In this document: positions 45,011 through 55,904 of the stretch, piece by piece | Position numbering within the stretch: the first letter of the stretch is position 1 | Layout: every line of letters begins with the position of its first letter | Made by a program: the position numbers and the translations under genes | Notes under the pieces: generated by a model | Told to the model about the DNA's origin: nothing | What the model saw: only the letters and a program-made list of their open reading frames with translations | The model's database searches: none | Source: Trichobilharzia regenti | Taxonomy: Eukaryota > Platyhelminthes > Trematoda > Strigeidida > Schistosomatidae | DNA: 64,000 nt | Assembly: GCA_944472135.2 (NCBI GenBank) | Contig: OX235262.1 | Location: 71,734,887-71,798,886, forward strand | Direction of reading: 5' to 3'

Positions 45011-45535
45011 TATTAAACCTATTCCATTCTGTTATGAAGTATAAGTATCCGAAAAAATGCACAACCTGTACTTTTATTGCAAATTAGGACGATATGTGTG
45101 GTTAACGGTAACATATTGGTGGGAGAATTGTTTACATTTTTGGTTTCTATATATTATTGAAGGCCCTAAGAAATTCAAACTAGTAACTATATTCTTACTG
45201 TTAAAGTAACAAGATTCCACGTTAACGTTACGATTAATGTTGCCTAACTCAACCAAAAGAAGTAGACCATTTTATATGACTGACTGAGTCTTAAGTCATT
45301 GACCCTCAGTGTCTCAAGCACCCCAAACCGGCAATCTACACCACCCTCCGTGGCTGATACTAATCAGCATTCGAAAACTTTATGGATTTAAGCTACATTT
45401 TGGTTTGGCCACTCCTAAATCTCTTCCGACCTCATCCTATGTCAGCTAAGATGTTTCGACGACGAGGCGGTGGCTTGGCATGTGTTACATGTGTCCTAGC
45501 CATGTTATTAAATATGAGATCAATATAACTGACTA
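45011..45535. other. Unassigned intronic sequence
   Basis: The stretch 45290-45500 (CTCAAGCACCCCAAACC, then TTCGACGACGAGGCGGTGG) looks like part of another dispersed repeat, but no second copy was found in this window. Confidence 0.35.
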
Positions 45536-45539
45536 TTCA

Positions 45540-45860
45540 GCCTCTTGAGGTTGGATTTCAGTGACCCATGGATTCTAGCTTCTGTTAATTCGTGATATAG
45601 TGCTATCATCAACCAATAAATGCCCACTTCACTCACTTCAGGACCTTCATCCAGTAGCTACTAGGGAACTGGAGATTCATATTTCGATAATGGGTTTTTA
45701 GTAGGGATTTACATTAATTTCAATTCGTGCTTAAGTGGCTGGATCGTCAATGAGCTTAGCTTTGCAAACTAAAAATCTCGGATTAGATCTATAGTATGGC
45801 TATGGGATGTGGGGTGCTGAAGATCCCGAAACTACAACTAAACAGCTGTTCAGTTCATGA
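45540..45860 (+). mobile_element. Degenerate family B element
   Basis: GGATTCTAGCTTCTGTTAATTC with GATATAGTGCTATC is B flank sequence. A-box-like TTAAGTGGCTGGATCG lies at about 45732 and ACTAAACAGCTGTTCAGTTC is near 45838. Confidence 0.5.
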
Positions 45861-46485
45861 AGAAATCTCTATTAAAATTAATCTTAATTCCTGCACAATA
45901 ACACCCATAATCTACATATTATTTTTGCTTTCATTACACATTTCAATAGAATGCACATTATTTCGAACGACTGAAATGTGTGAACTGATGATCAATTAAT
46001 CAATCGATGAATTATTTAATCAATAATGTTACTTGAGAATAAGTGTTTAGAATGCACTAAAAAGTACACTCATTCTATAGTCGCTTATGTATATAAAAAG
46101 AAGTATCTCGTGTTATCTTTTATATCATTAAATCAATAAACACTTACGTAATAATACAGCGTTTAGAAAGAAATTAGCATCAACATTATAAAGAGTATTT
46201 AAAAGCAGTGTTTATTGTAATAAGTTGTACTCATGAATACTTATATCACAGATCTTTAACACTAAATGATGTAAAGATTTAGAATGGTGATTACTTCATA
46301 GAATCCTTTCTGTAAGTACATTTGAACAAAACAAGACTGATGTAAGCTCATATGTCTATTATTTTGCGATCTCTTATCAACCTGGCTACAACCTGAGTTA
46401 GAGAATAATATAAATCGGTTAGAACATACTTTTCACTTGATGACAATGAGTAATTGATGAGAACTATAAGTAACATAGGTCTAGA
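45861..46485. other. AT-rich intronic sequence
   Basis: No gene or repeat family can be supported. Confidence 0.4.
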
Positions 46486-46489
46486 ATGA

Positions 46490-47500
46490 TGTATATTGTT
46501 AAATCATTAGGAAAATTTAATGATGTTCATCCCGCAATGAATTTTACTATTGAGAAATAAAAAGATTGTAGTATTTCATTTCTAGACGTCTTTATGACTA
46601 GAAAAGAGGATGGCACAATAAGAAGAAGTGTATATAGAAAATCTACATCAACTGACTGTCAGTATACTCATTTTCTCAGCTTCGTGCCCTTGAAATACAA
46701 ACGCAATCTGATAAAGTGTTTGGTTCACAGAGCAAGAGCAATCTGCTTCGAAAAATGTCTTAATGAAGAGCTTAATAATATTAAACAGTTGCTGAGTGAA
46801 AATGGTTATCCAGAAAAGTTTATTGGTAAGAATATCAATCTAAGATCAAGGCAGCCAAAGGTACCAAAAGTTCCTAAAAAGGCCTTGTTATTACAAATTC
46901 AGTTCCTCGGGGACAACATCAGCGTGATACTAACACAACGCCTCAGAAATGCGGTAAAAACAGCATACCCTGCTGCTGAATTACGCTGTTTCCTCAAAAC
47001 CACTCCTCTTTAGCGTTCGGGAGTAAAAGATTAACTGACTAATTTTGCCTCTTCCATGTGTATCTACCAACTTAACTGCTCCTGTGGAGCGAGTTACATA
47101 GGTGTACAATTAGGCGTGTTTCTCATTGGATTTCCGAACATCACCCTGCATGGTTAAGTAAGGGACAAACAAAATCTATTCGTAGCGCTATTCTATCTCA
47201 TCTTGTGGATACAGAACACAAGGCTGACGTTAACCATGCTTTCAGGGTCATTTACCGCATACCTACGAATCTCAATTTTGCCTTCAGAGTTAGTTTACTA
47301 AATATTGCTGAGGCTGGCTGTTGGGGTTCACATTAAAAAGCCTAATTTATGTTTTCAAAAGAAGCTAGTTCAGACACTGTCCTTACCTTGGCCATCTAGA
47401 TTCGAATTATCCTCAATTTTGGGGGAAATTTCCTTAATTTTACTTGATATTCTATTTGCTATTATATCTTTATTATTATCATTATAATTTATGCATCTTT
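46490..47500 (+). pseudogene. PLE reverse transcriptase C-terminus to GIY-YIG
   Basis: A 139-residue frame (46594-47013) reads RRSVYRKSTSTDCQYTHFLS, PLKYKRNLIKCLVHRARAIC and LLSENGYPEKFIGKNI, the thumb/connector of Penelope-like proteins. CIYQLNCSCGASYIGV (47059-47110) starts the GIY-YIG domain in another frame, and AFRVIYRIPTNL near 47240 ends it. The MTRKEDGTIRRS start follows SFLDVFMT, so the true N-terminus lies upstream. The palm with YVDD is missing. Confidence 0.8.
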
Positions 47501-48055
47501 AGTGAATTGTAATTCCATTGAGCTTACTTAAAAAATCGATATTATTTAAAAAATGCCAATATTGTTAATGACGATTATTCTAGAATTTTCTATGTATATA
47601 AACATGTATATAATTGTAGAGCCGGAAGAGGAATTTATCGAAAAGGATATTCTTTGCACAATTATTTCTTTTCTTATAAATCATTAAGCGTTAAGATGAC
47701 TGACTGTTTAAAGGGATCTTTAGACGATTTTTTATTGAAAAGACGGATAGAATTCAAAACAAAGGTTAACTGGAAAGAGCACATCAGTAAAAGAGGTATC
47801 ATAACAACAAGGGTAAAGTGAGTGACGTTCAGATGAAACAATGAAATTCTTTCTAAACAAAACAGAAGATATACGAGAATACATGACGTAACTCTTATTA
47901 ATAATTTAACAATCTGCATCATCCCAGACCTATGTTACTCATACTTCTGGTCAATTACCCCTTGTCGTCGTGAGAACAGTGTGGTTAGAACCCCTCGTTT
48001 TTTGTAATTTATATTTTGTATTATTTATTGTTCTGGATGCGTTCACGTTTAACAC
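47501..48055. other. Unassigned intronic sequence
   Basis: One minus-strand 82-codon ORF (47674-47922) is hydrophobic but has no recognised relative. Confidence 0.35.
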
Positions 48056-48059
48056 CAGA

Positions 48060-48235
48060 GATTACACCAATAGACTTAATAAAAGAACAAGAATGTTAAA
48101 AAGTACGTTAGATCACGAACTGAAACCCTTTAGAGAATTACTGAAAACTAGTCAGTCCTGCATAGCACTGTTTTGTCCTAATTTGGCAGTCTTCAATAGT
48201 ATGCATTTATGAACCCACCGGAGATCGTATTTCAT
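48060..48235 (-). repeat. Worn family B remnant
   Basis: TTTAGAGAATTACTGAAAAC, then CAGTCCTGCATAGCACTGTT and TTTATGAACCCACCGG are decayed B arm and loop sequence. Confidence 0.45.
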
Positions 48236-48364
48236 GTGATATTTAAAAATTAAAGCTAATAACAAAGAATCTCAGTTTCAATTTCAGCATTCAGAATGAC
48301 TATGTATCCAAATGAAATATTTGCCAAAATCATTTATCATACATTTATTCCCCTTAATGAATTT

Positions 48365-49080
48365 GAATAAAGCAAGAACAACAGTTTTTGCAGAATAAAA
48401 TAATCCCATCATTGCTTATTTCGTCAGCTTCTCATCAGCTCTGCCGCTTACAGTCCTAATTCATTATTAAGTATATCTACAGAAACAATTCTAACATACT
48501 TCCACAGAGTTCATTTTTAAACAAAAATCAATCAAGAAATGCATACAATAATAATATACATATAATAATAAACACTTCATCCCAAACAGTAATGATCAAA
48601 CAAATTGAAAACTTTCAGCATTACGTAATCAGATGAAAGAGATGATGAAAACATACAGCTACCAGGTCTAGGATAGACTGATAACTACTTCTTTCTGGAC
48701 GTATAAATCGGGTTTGAGGCGCTTGAAGGAGATTGCATCGACAAACTTGAGGAGAATTGAACTCTTTTGCCTATTGATAATTCCGAATGATCTTCCGACG
48801 TCCACCTCATGACCCGTGTCAAGGAGAGATACCTGGCGATGGCACTGCTTAAAGCATTTATCCCAATTAGATGTAGGCTTTTTTGTACATGTTTAGAAAT
48901 TCGGAGATATACCCTTATTTCTGTTCTTACAGTGTAACAGTTCCTACAGATACATGTAAATTTGTATATACAGTCGGAGTCAACATGAGAATGGTCTCTG
49001 TCGACTTTTGATTGCACCAAAAAGCAAGTCATTCGATAGACGGGAATTAGCTTAACTGTCATTTGCCGAAGCAACATCCA
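48365..49080 (-). mobile_element. PLE family 1: GIY-YIG remnant and 3' end
   Basis: A 130-residue frame (49077-48685) contains CIYKFTCICRNCYTVRTEIR, VYLRISKHVQKSLHLIGINA and SAIARYLSL, a PLE endonuclease with GIY-YIG degraded to CYTV. It passes directly into the 3' terminus shared with 22816-23215. Confidence 0.75.
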
Positions 49081-49089
49081 TCAAGCGCC

Positions 49090-49450
49090 TGAAATTCGAT
49101 TAATTAATTCAGGAAGAAGCGGTTATTAGTCTGTCTTTGCTCATCCTGGTAACTGTATGTTTTCATCATCTCTTTCGTCTGATTACGTAATGCTGAAAGT
49201 TTCCATTGTGTATGATTATTATTGTTCGGGATAAAGTGTTTATTATTACATATATTATTATTGTATGCTTGTATTGATTGATTGGTTTTTGTTTAGAAAT
49301 GAACTCTGTGCAAGTATGTTAAAATTGTTGTTGTAGATATATTTAATAATGTCTTCGACATGTAAGCAGCTGACGAGAAGGCAACGCAATAAAAGATGGT
49401 ACCATTTTATTCTGCTAAAACTGTAGTTCTTGCTTTGTTATAATTATGGC
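49090..49450 (+). mobile_element. PLE family 1: inverted 3' end
   Basis: The reverse complement of 48365-48710 with many matching blocks (CTGTATGTTTTCATCATCTC, CTGATTACGTAATGCTGAAAG, ATGAACTCTGTG). The two copies face away from a junction at about 49080-49090. Confidence 0.75.
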
Positions 49451-49492
49451 AACATATCAATGATCATTATTGATTGTTATCATTCTATTAAC

Positions 49493-49510
49493 ATATATAT
49501 ATATATATAT
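49493..49510. repeat. (TA)n microsatellite
   Basis: A short TA run. Confidence 0.85.
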
Positions 49511-49839
49511 TTGACTGAAATTTGCACTTTTATTACTAACATCAGAGAATATTCAATATTCGAACTTTTATTTTAGGAAAGAGACTTTTAACTATTATTG
49601 AGCCATTAGGGTGTGACAAAATAAAAAGAAGGATAATTGGAGACATATATTGGAAGTGCATCGCGTTATGTGTGTGTGTGTGAGGGGGGGGAGTATATGG
49701 GTGAAAGACAATGTTCATCAGTCGGGTATAAAACACTGTGTGTGCACTGTGAAAAATAACATCAATAAAAGTATAAAACTTGGGCACTGTGGTAGAGTAT
49801 AATTCTCTCTCATATAAATGAGAGATCAAAGTTGTGTGA

Positions 49840-49950
49840 GTAACTTGATATGATTATGAGCAATAAATTGTGCTCGAAACGTCATCAGTTCATATAACTG
49901 TAAACACTGTGCGATTTATCAAAATAAAATCTTATCTATAATGGAACATC
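49840..49950. repeat. Family F arm fragment
   Basis: TTGATATGATTATGAGCAAT, then GTGCTCGAAACG and ATAATGGAAC match the right arm of the foldback at 25889-26244. Confidence 0.6.
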
Positions 49951-50520
49951 AATAAAAGACATTACAACTTAATGACTAACTGCCCAAGGGTATTCAAGCG
50001 AAGCGTTTGAATGCAGTGAAGACGACAATTAAACAGTGTGGTGCCTACCATCACTAATGATAGGCCTAATTTTGATCAACTGTGGGGAGACACCACTTCC
50101 ACTTGTGGTGAGTATATAAAGAGACATTCATCGACATTAAAAATATTAAATAACAGGAAGACGGATTTGATGTCAGAGAAAGTAAGTGATACAGCTCTGC
50201 GAAGATCCATCGAGGACGTGAAAAGAACACAAAGAAATACAACATGAAGTCAAGAAGTACCACAACATGAAGATCTGTGCAAAACGGTGCGTTGAAGATA
50301 AGGTATACATAATTTGGTTGTATAGAGATACCAATTTCCTAATACATATTGCTCAACCGAGTCTTTTGTCTTCTATCGTTTCACACCTACCTGGATAGGC
50401 ATCATAGATGAAGAGGTAGGATCGGATAAGTTAGACAAACGCCTATCACTTTGATATCAGATCGAAAATCTACTGTACTCAATGCACAAGGAACAATATC
50501 CAGATTGTCAACACTAGTGT
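49951..50520. other. Unassigned intronic sequence
   Basis: A plus-strand 69-codon ORF (50038-50247; LRRSIEDVKRTQRNTT at its end) has no recognised relative. Confidence 0.35.
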
Positions 50521-50523
50521 CAT

Positions 50524-51070
50524 CGATGCTATATGGACCAGAGATTTGGTGCATCAAGAAACTCATTTTCAACAGCAAGGCTAGAGACTTCCATCAACAG
50601 CTAGCCACCTTAGCTTCATACTGAAGATCAAAAGGCCGGAAAAATATTATTAACGATGAACTCTGACAAGCAACAAACCAACTGAAAACCTATCGTTCAA
50701 CAAATATGTTAGAGAAAATGGAGGTAGGAGGATTTCATCACATGAGCTGACATCAGTTGGAGAACTATTGGAAAATCACCTGGTAGTACTGGACAGACAG
50801 TTGTTTCGTCAGCCTAGTTTGGGACTCTTCACAGTATGCACCTAGGGCCTTCTAGTTACAAGGCGAGCTAGCTCGTAGACCATTAAGACATAATGGTCAG
50901 CTCATGATGAAATCCTCCAACCAATCAAACAAAAATATCCCTATAAAACCAATACTTGGCGAAAAAAGTGGAGGTAGATTAAATATACGCCGAAAAGACC
51001 GGTGAGTGACACATTGCGCCTTCAAGTGGAACCCCAATGAGAAACGACTCAATTATTCGTACATTTTTTT
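50524..51070 (+). pseudogene. RTE fragment split by a family B insertion
   Basis: The left part (50524-50727) gives LYGPEIWCIKKLIFNSKA, FILKIKRPEKY and a worn NKPTENLSF. The right part (50962-51070) resumes at KKWR and RRKDR, then FKWNPNEKRLN. Together they follow the intact C-terminus from LLYGSETW to EWNPKGRR. The B element sits exactly at the KKWR codons. Confidence 0.8.
50728..50961 (-). mobile_element. Family B1 hairpin element inside RTE, with TSD
   Basis: The arms GGATTTCATCA...TGAGCTGACATCAG (left) and CAGCTCATGATGAAATCC (right) are mirrored. The leader (GTATTGGTTTTATAGGG read on the minus strand) is on the right. Flanks AAAATGGAGGTAG (50715-50727) and AAAAGTGGAGGTAG (50964-50977) form a nearly exact duplication. 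The minus-strand core keeps AATGGTCTACGAGC and CCTTGTAAC. Confidence 0.85.
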
Positions 51071-51189
51071 CCTGAATGTACTCTTCTTAAAAAGCAATAT
51101 GAATATTATTCTCTAACATTCAGTGAGTGTGGAAAAAAGGCATTACTTGTTGACAGGATATATATCAACGTATAATCAGAAATAATATG

Positions 51190-51420
51190 AACAATGTCTA
51201 AAGATAGTTTCCAAAACCTCATTAAATTTGAAAAAAACAACAATAGACGATTGCATACTGCATTCAACAGAAACTGGACATCAAGTCGATTTTCACGGTA
51301 GCAAAAAGGTTCTACAAAAAAGTTTTAGTTCTTATATATAAAGAAAGATTAACATACCGCAGATGCCCTACATTCTTATATAGGTGAACCCCAAAATGCT
51401 TGAATAGACGTAACGATGTG
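51190..51420 (+). pseudogene. PLE GIY-YIG tail remnant
   Basis: Translation gives ALHSTETGHQVDFHGSKKVL and SFSSYI, comparable to the SAIARHLLDTGHEVD region of other PLE endonucleases. Several shifts occur. Confidence 0.5.
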
Positions 51421-51535
51421 ATTTCAGCCGATGCATGGCAATTTTTGATTAATAATAAATAAAAAGTGGATATGTATCCCTAATTTTTCTGGCCTAATTT
51501 ACTATCCTGATTATCTATATTTTATTATTTTTTTT

Positions 51536-51710
51536 AATTTTTGATTACAGCTTGATTTCACACTGTATTTTTAGTACAAGTATGGAATTTTCAGCGTGGA
51601 TATCGGTAGCCCAAATTTTGCAGGCCGACCATAGATATCAGGTGTGCGTTGGCAGGGGACCGAACCTCCGACCATGTGCATGGTCGGCGAGAGTCCTAAA
51701 CACTTTGCCA
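51536..51710 (-). mobile_element. tRNA-derived SINE, family A
   Basis: Complete body (ACTGTATTTTTAGTACAAG, GGCCGACCATAGATATCAGG) and B-box complement GACCGAACCTCC. The A-rich tail is at the left. Confidence 0.85.
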
Positions 51711-51754
51711 GTAACATAAACTTATGACAAGCCTGATTACTAACTGACTTCAAA

Positions 51755-52060
51755 TAGACAACCACTGAAAAACAAGGACACTGGGCAACTGTTTCGTCCT
51801 TGTCTGGAACTCTTCAAAGGTAGGCAGCCATCATCTCACTACCACTAGGGATCGAAACCAAGACCTTCAAGTTACAAGGCTAACTCGTTGGATATTCAGT
51901 CTTTGGAAGGTAATACATCATCAATTTTAACTTCTGACAATTCGCAACCACTAGCCAAATGTCACCGGTGAGTATTTGTCTTCACAGGAAACTCGGGAAC
52001 GTGGAAACCACTGATTACGACTTCCCACTCTAAGTTGTTTGGTCAACTTTATCCTAGTGA
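51755..52060 (-). mobile_element. Family B element, degenerate long copy
   Basis: GGCAACTGTTTCGTCCTTG, B-box complement GGGATCGAAACC, then TTACAAGGCTAACTCG and ATTCGCAACCACTAGCCAAA are in B order. Confidence 0.65.
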
Positions 52061-52545
52061 GCATTAGGATAATTACCAAGTGTGTTGGCTTGTTGGGCAT
52101 AGATTGATTTCAAGACTCCCCACAAACTAACTTCTGCTGGCAAGTCCAAAAAACAATACTATCCCGTACTCCTTGATTTTCTATTGTTTTCAAGGCAAAG
52201 TTCAACAACAGCGTCCCAATGAATGCGAACGTACGGGGTGGCCTTCAGCCGATCAATCATAAAATTGGGGAAATTTTGCACAAAAGTGGCATATATTTAC
52301 AAAGAAAAATGCATGAAAATACACTACACAGGTTATCTTTCTCTGACATGACTTAAAAATACGTCCTAGTTATAATGAGGAGTATCAGTTGCTAGTTTAG
52401 ATTAGTTTCCGTACATGCATTCGCCAAGGCGACTGAAGATGAACTGTTTTTGTGAATCGTTCTTCTCTCTTATCGTTTTGTGCAGTCCCCTCTAAAGCCC
52501 TCAGTTGAACTATTATGGTTTCCAGTAAGAGGATAGTACTACTTT
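52061..52545. other. Unassigned intronic sequence
   Basis: No gene was found. Confidence 0.4.
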
Positions 52546-52548
52546 TGT

Positions 52549-52742
52549 GAGTCGGTGGCACAGTGGTTAGGACTCTCGCCGACCATGCACATTGTCCAGG
52601 GTTCGAGCCCACGCCGGCGCACACCTGATATCTATGGTCGGCCTGCAAAATTTGGGCTACCGATATCCATGCTGAAAATTCCATACTTGTACCAAAAATA
52701 CAGTGTGGAATCAAGCTGTAAATCAAAAATAAATAAAAAAAA
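52549..52742 (+). mobile_element. tRNA-derived SINE, family A, best copy
   Basis: The head begins GTCGGTGGCACAGTGGTTAG (A box) and has the B box GGGTTCGAGCCC. GTCGGTG can pair with the GCCGGC-type segment after the B box, as in an acceptor stem. Body and A-rich tail are complete. Confidence 0.9.
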
Positions 52743-52802
52743 TACTTAGTGGGAAAATGTGGATAATAAAACAAATTAAAATAAATGACATCAACTCTGA
52801 AT

Positions 52803-52872
52803 CCATCTCTAATCGTAACCTTAACCCTAATCATAACCCTTATCCAAACCGTAATTCTAACCCTAACGAGCC
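52803..52872 (+). repeat. Degenerate telomere-like CCCTAA repeats
   Basis: Units such as TAACCTTAACCCTAATCATAA, ATTCTAACCCTAACG spell imperfect CCCTAA arrays; the TTAGGG complement is the telomere repeat of schistosomes and many animals. It is internal and short. Confidence 0.6.
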
Positions 52873-53019
52873 ATTAACACACTGTCCAAACAGTACTTAA
52901 AAGCGTTATCTGGGTGAAATTTGCTGCTTAACTGGTGAATAGCATTGATATTTCAGCTATGATAATGAGTAGCATGTGTTCAAGGTCATTAGAGCGTTCG
53001 CACTCCTGGGACATGATTG

Positions 53020-53240
53020 CTGAACTTCACCGTTCTCAATACATCAGGAATCGTGAGAAGTTAGAATGAATGGATCATTCCAGTGGCTCATTAATATACA
53101 AGCTCTTCTTTTAATCTGAAGGTCATGGGTTCGATCTCTTATATATCATTGGGTAATAGGTGGGTACTAATGAAGATTCCTCAACAAGGACGAAACAGCT
53201 AACCAGTATTCCTAGGTTTATAATGCTTCTCTATCTGTAG
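53020..53240 (+). mobile_element. Family B element, single unit
   Basis: A-box-like CCAGTGGCTCATTAATA and B-box GGGTTCGATC (about 53129) are followed by ACAAGGACGAAACAGCTAAC and the arm CTTCTCTATCTG. Confidence 0.65.
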
Positions 53241-53780
53241 TCAATTGTTAATAAATCTTGAAATCAATCAAATCTCTGCAAATCAACATTTAACGATATA
53301 ACAACATTATTCATCTAATGGCAACCTATCAATCAATATGTTGGTGAAGGTCATCTTTAGACAGTAATTATTGAACTGACAAATTGGATCAATAGTGGTG
53401 CGTTCCTTTTACACAGAAAAAAAAGATAAATATAAAATAATCTGTTTATTGATTAACCTAGTCGTCTAGTCGCGAACGTGTAAATAGTTTTAAAGATATC
53501 TTATCTATGCCAAGGAGGTAGGGTAGGGTATAGACGTTAGATAAAAGTACATTTAGAAAAATTCTTAATTTTTTCTGCAATAGACAAACTGAAAGAAATT
53601 CAGGTAGAAATTTTGTTTTATTCCGTTTATTTTTTAGAATCAAAATAAGAAGGTTATGAAACAGTACTGAAGAATAACATGCATACTTTCGAGGTTAAGA
53701 AGGAAAAAAGCAGTTAACTGAGTTGACAAATATCAAACTATCAAGCGAGATAATGATAATATTGGCTAATTGTGGAATAC
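53241..53780. other. Unassigned intronic sequence
   Basis: AT-rich, with no gene. Confidence 0.4.
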
Positions 53781-53784
53781 AAAA

Positions 53785-53935
53785 GGTAAGACTTTCGTCC
53801 CACCTAGGACTCGTCAACCTGTAACGTCATCAGTAATAATCTTCCAACTGATACTTAACACTAGCCACTCATGGTTTCAAAGGTCAAAGCCAATATATCT
53901 CCTAGACTAATGAACCAGCCAATTATGTCATGTTC
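53785..53935 (-). repeat. Degenerate family C element
   Basis: CTTTCGTCCCACCTAGGACTCGTC and TTTCAAAGGTCAAAGCC...CTCCTAGACTAATGAACCA are worn C arm and minus-strand core. Confidence 0.55.
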
Positions 53936-54189
53936 ACACCTGAAGGCGTTGATAAAGCATACACACTAGGAATCCGTATGTCAGATATGATCTATCATTT
54001 TGGGTTCAGTAAAGTCAGTCAAGTATTCATCCGAGAAAAGCGAAGTCAACTCCATATTGATTTTTTTTTAGAAATTTAAGGGAAGATCAATGAAGTTCTG
54101 ATAAATGTAGCCTAAAACCACACTGAAGAAGTCCAGTTACTGATAAAACGAAATCAAACAGACTGTAACATTTATTTTCTCATTCCTTT

Positions 54190-54350
54190 CAAATGCAAGT
54201 GAAACATAGGGATCCATAAAGTTTCAGCATTGTTGGTATTGTCTTTTATGCGCCAGGGTTACTAACCTCACACATCCAATCTTTCCTCTTCTCTGAACTT
54301 ACTATCCGGCTGGAAAGGTAAGCAGAGTTTATGGAGTGCTTGGGCCCACA
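54190..54350 (-). mobile_element. SINE with RTE-like tail, degenerate
   Basis: The plus strand shows the tail complement AACATAGGGATCC and the body complement CGCCAGGGTTACTAACCTCA, next to a better copy at 54463-54620. Confidence 0.55.
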
Positions 54351-54462
54351 AACGAGCCCCGAACAATTACCGTGGTTTGGCAAACATTCAATCACCGAAT
54401 CAAACTAATTGTGAAATACCATTTACGCTAACTTTACCAGACAGCAGGCAGTGTTTATTTTT

Positions 54463-54620
54463 ACAGGATGGGGTTGCTAGCCTCATGTCCAACCTTTCCT
54501 CTTTACCAGGATTATTTCTGGCTTAACGAGGTAAAGGAGTGCGTCTGTGGCCAGGGATCGAACCCCGGACCATGTGCATGGTCGGTGAGCGTCCTAACCT
54601 CTGTGCCACCGACGCTAAAG
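54463..54620 (-). mobile_element. tRNA-derived SINE, RTE-bodied type, 3'-truncated
   Basis: The complement reads GTCGGTGGCACAGAGGTTAG, GGTCCGGGGTTCGATCC, then TTACCTCGTTAAGCCAG and GGCTAGCAACCCCATCCTGT. The final RTE-like tail is cut off. Confidence 0.85.
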
Positions 54621-55660
54621 AAGCCGGTAACTCCCGGTATTCCCAGCCGGTCACTCATGCAAGTACTAACTGGGCCCAAAGTTGCTTAACTTAGGTGGTC
54701 GGACGAGAAACGGTGCTCTCAACGTGGTATGGTCGCCGACTTACAGCGATGCAGACAAATTATTAGGGCTTCAGAATGTTAGTGGTTGTGTATGAAGATT
54801 ATTGAAGAATACGAAGAGAATAGGACAAAAAAGAGTTTGATCTCCCTCTTCCTCCTCTCAGTATTTTGTCCCTATTCTTCATTAAAATCTCTCATTAGCA
54901 CAGTCAGTGTGTTTGTTGGATGTAGGGACCTTCTTGTGACATTGATTACTTCATAATTTACGATTAAAATCTACAGGAAACGTTTGTTTGCTTACGGCAG
55001 TGTTTGTTTGTGTGTAGGTGGACGATTACTTCCTTCCTGACTGCCCACACCAATAAAAACTGTTTTAGTGTATTAGTGTTGCATGACTCCATTGGTCAGA
55101 GGACATCGGTTTGAGACCAGTCATAAAAGGTTTGCTTGAGTTAGTTTGTGGAGTTGTGTCCATAATAAAGATCCAACCACCAACTACACATCGCCGCAGG
55201 GTAAGTCGAGATATATAATTTTCTGTGTCGAACTTTATTCACACTCTACCCTCTACAGTGTGGAGAGGCAACCATCCGGAGGAAGAATACCTTAATGCTG
55301 TGACATCCCTGTTTGCCAGCAATACGAATTCACCTTTAAACTTTGAACATAGCATACATCATGATGGTAATTACTTGTAGTCTAAGCGCTACCCAAATGA
55401 CTTTTCTGATAAATGGTTGCACCAGCAAGTACACTCGTTCCAGTTAATGGAGCTTTTTGAGTCATTGAGATATGCAAGCCTGAAAACCACATCAAGTTAG
55501 CAGCTATCTATCGATCGATGGGGTTAGTCTGTTCCAGAGTGCTCTCTATATTACGAAACAGACATCAATTAACGAAATATTAGAAACTATCCTGGTACAC
55601 AATAGTCACAGAATCAAATAATTAACCATGCAAAGTTTTATTTTTTTCAATGATGAAAAG
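54621..55660. other. Unassigned intronic sequence
   Basis: No gene. A short tRNA-like GGTCAGAGG...CATCGGTTTGAGACC patch (55093-55120) is not convincing. Confidence 0.4.
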
Positions 55661-55666
55661 ACTTAC

Positions 55667-55826
55667 CAGTAACAGTTAAACAAACAGGTGTCTTACTACT
55701 GCTATTCAGTGTAGCTTTAACCTCTGATTCAGCCTTTGGTCGAATGCCTAGCTGACGATCATCTTGAAATGTAATTGTTTTATAGTCAGGCGCTTTCACT
55801 GGAGCATCCAATATCAGTACACCATC
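55667..55826 (-). CDS. p40-family small heat-shock protein, internal exon
   Basis: This 160-bp exon begins after AACAG (acceptor 55828-55827) with DGVLILDAPVKAPDY, the last strand of the first alpha-crystallin domain, and continues through TITFQDDRQLGIRPKAESE, an inter-domain linker, to PVCLTVTG. It ends in phase 1 at a consensus donor (ACTG/GTAAGT, 55667/55666). Joined to 41013 it restores a glycine codon and passes into the second domain, so the two exons form 147 continuous codons. The DGVL...EAP/DAPVK and IRPK segments parallel p40. The upstream exon carrying the rest of the first domain was not found with confidence; it may lie beyond 64000. Confidence 0.85.
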
Positions 55827-55904
55827 CTGTTAGGAATAGGAAAAATACAAGAAAAGAAAAAGTAGACAGATAACTAAAGAAACTTTATTGAAACCTGTTT
55901 TCAT

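Larger units (their letters stand above)
41014..55666 (-). other. 14,653-bp intron of the small heat-shock gene
   Basis: It runs from donor GTAAGT (55666 down) to acceptor TTTAG (41014). It is filled with SINE, PLE, RTE and hairpin-element copies, and no other intact gene was found in it. Exon phases agree on both sides. Confidence 0.8.

Noticed and set aside
52549..52620. Functional tRNA gene in the SINE A head
   Set aside because: It continues into a repeated SINE body and A-rich tail shared with at least five other copies.
52397..52834. 145-codon minus-strand ORF
   Set aside because: It is read antisense through SINE A and the telomere-like tract; similar readings occur at every SINE A copy.
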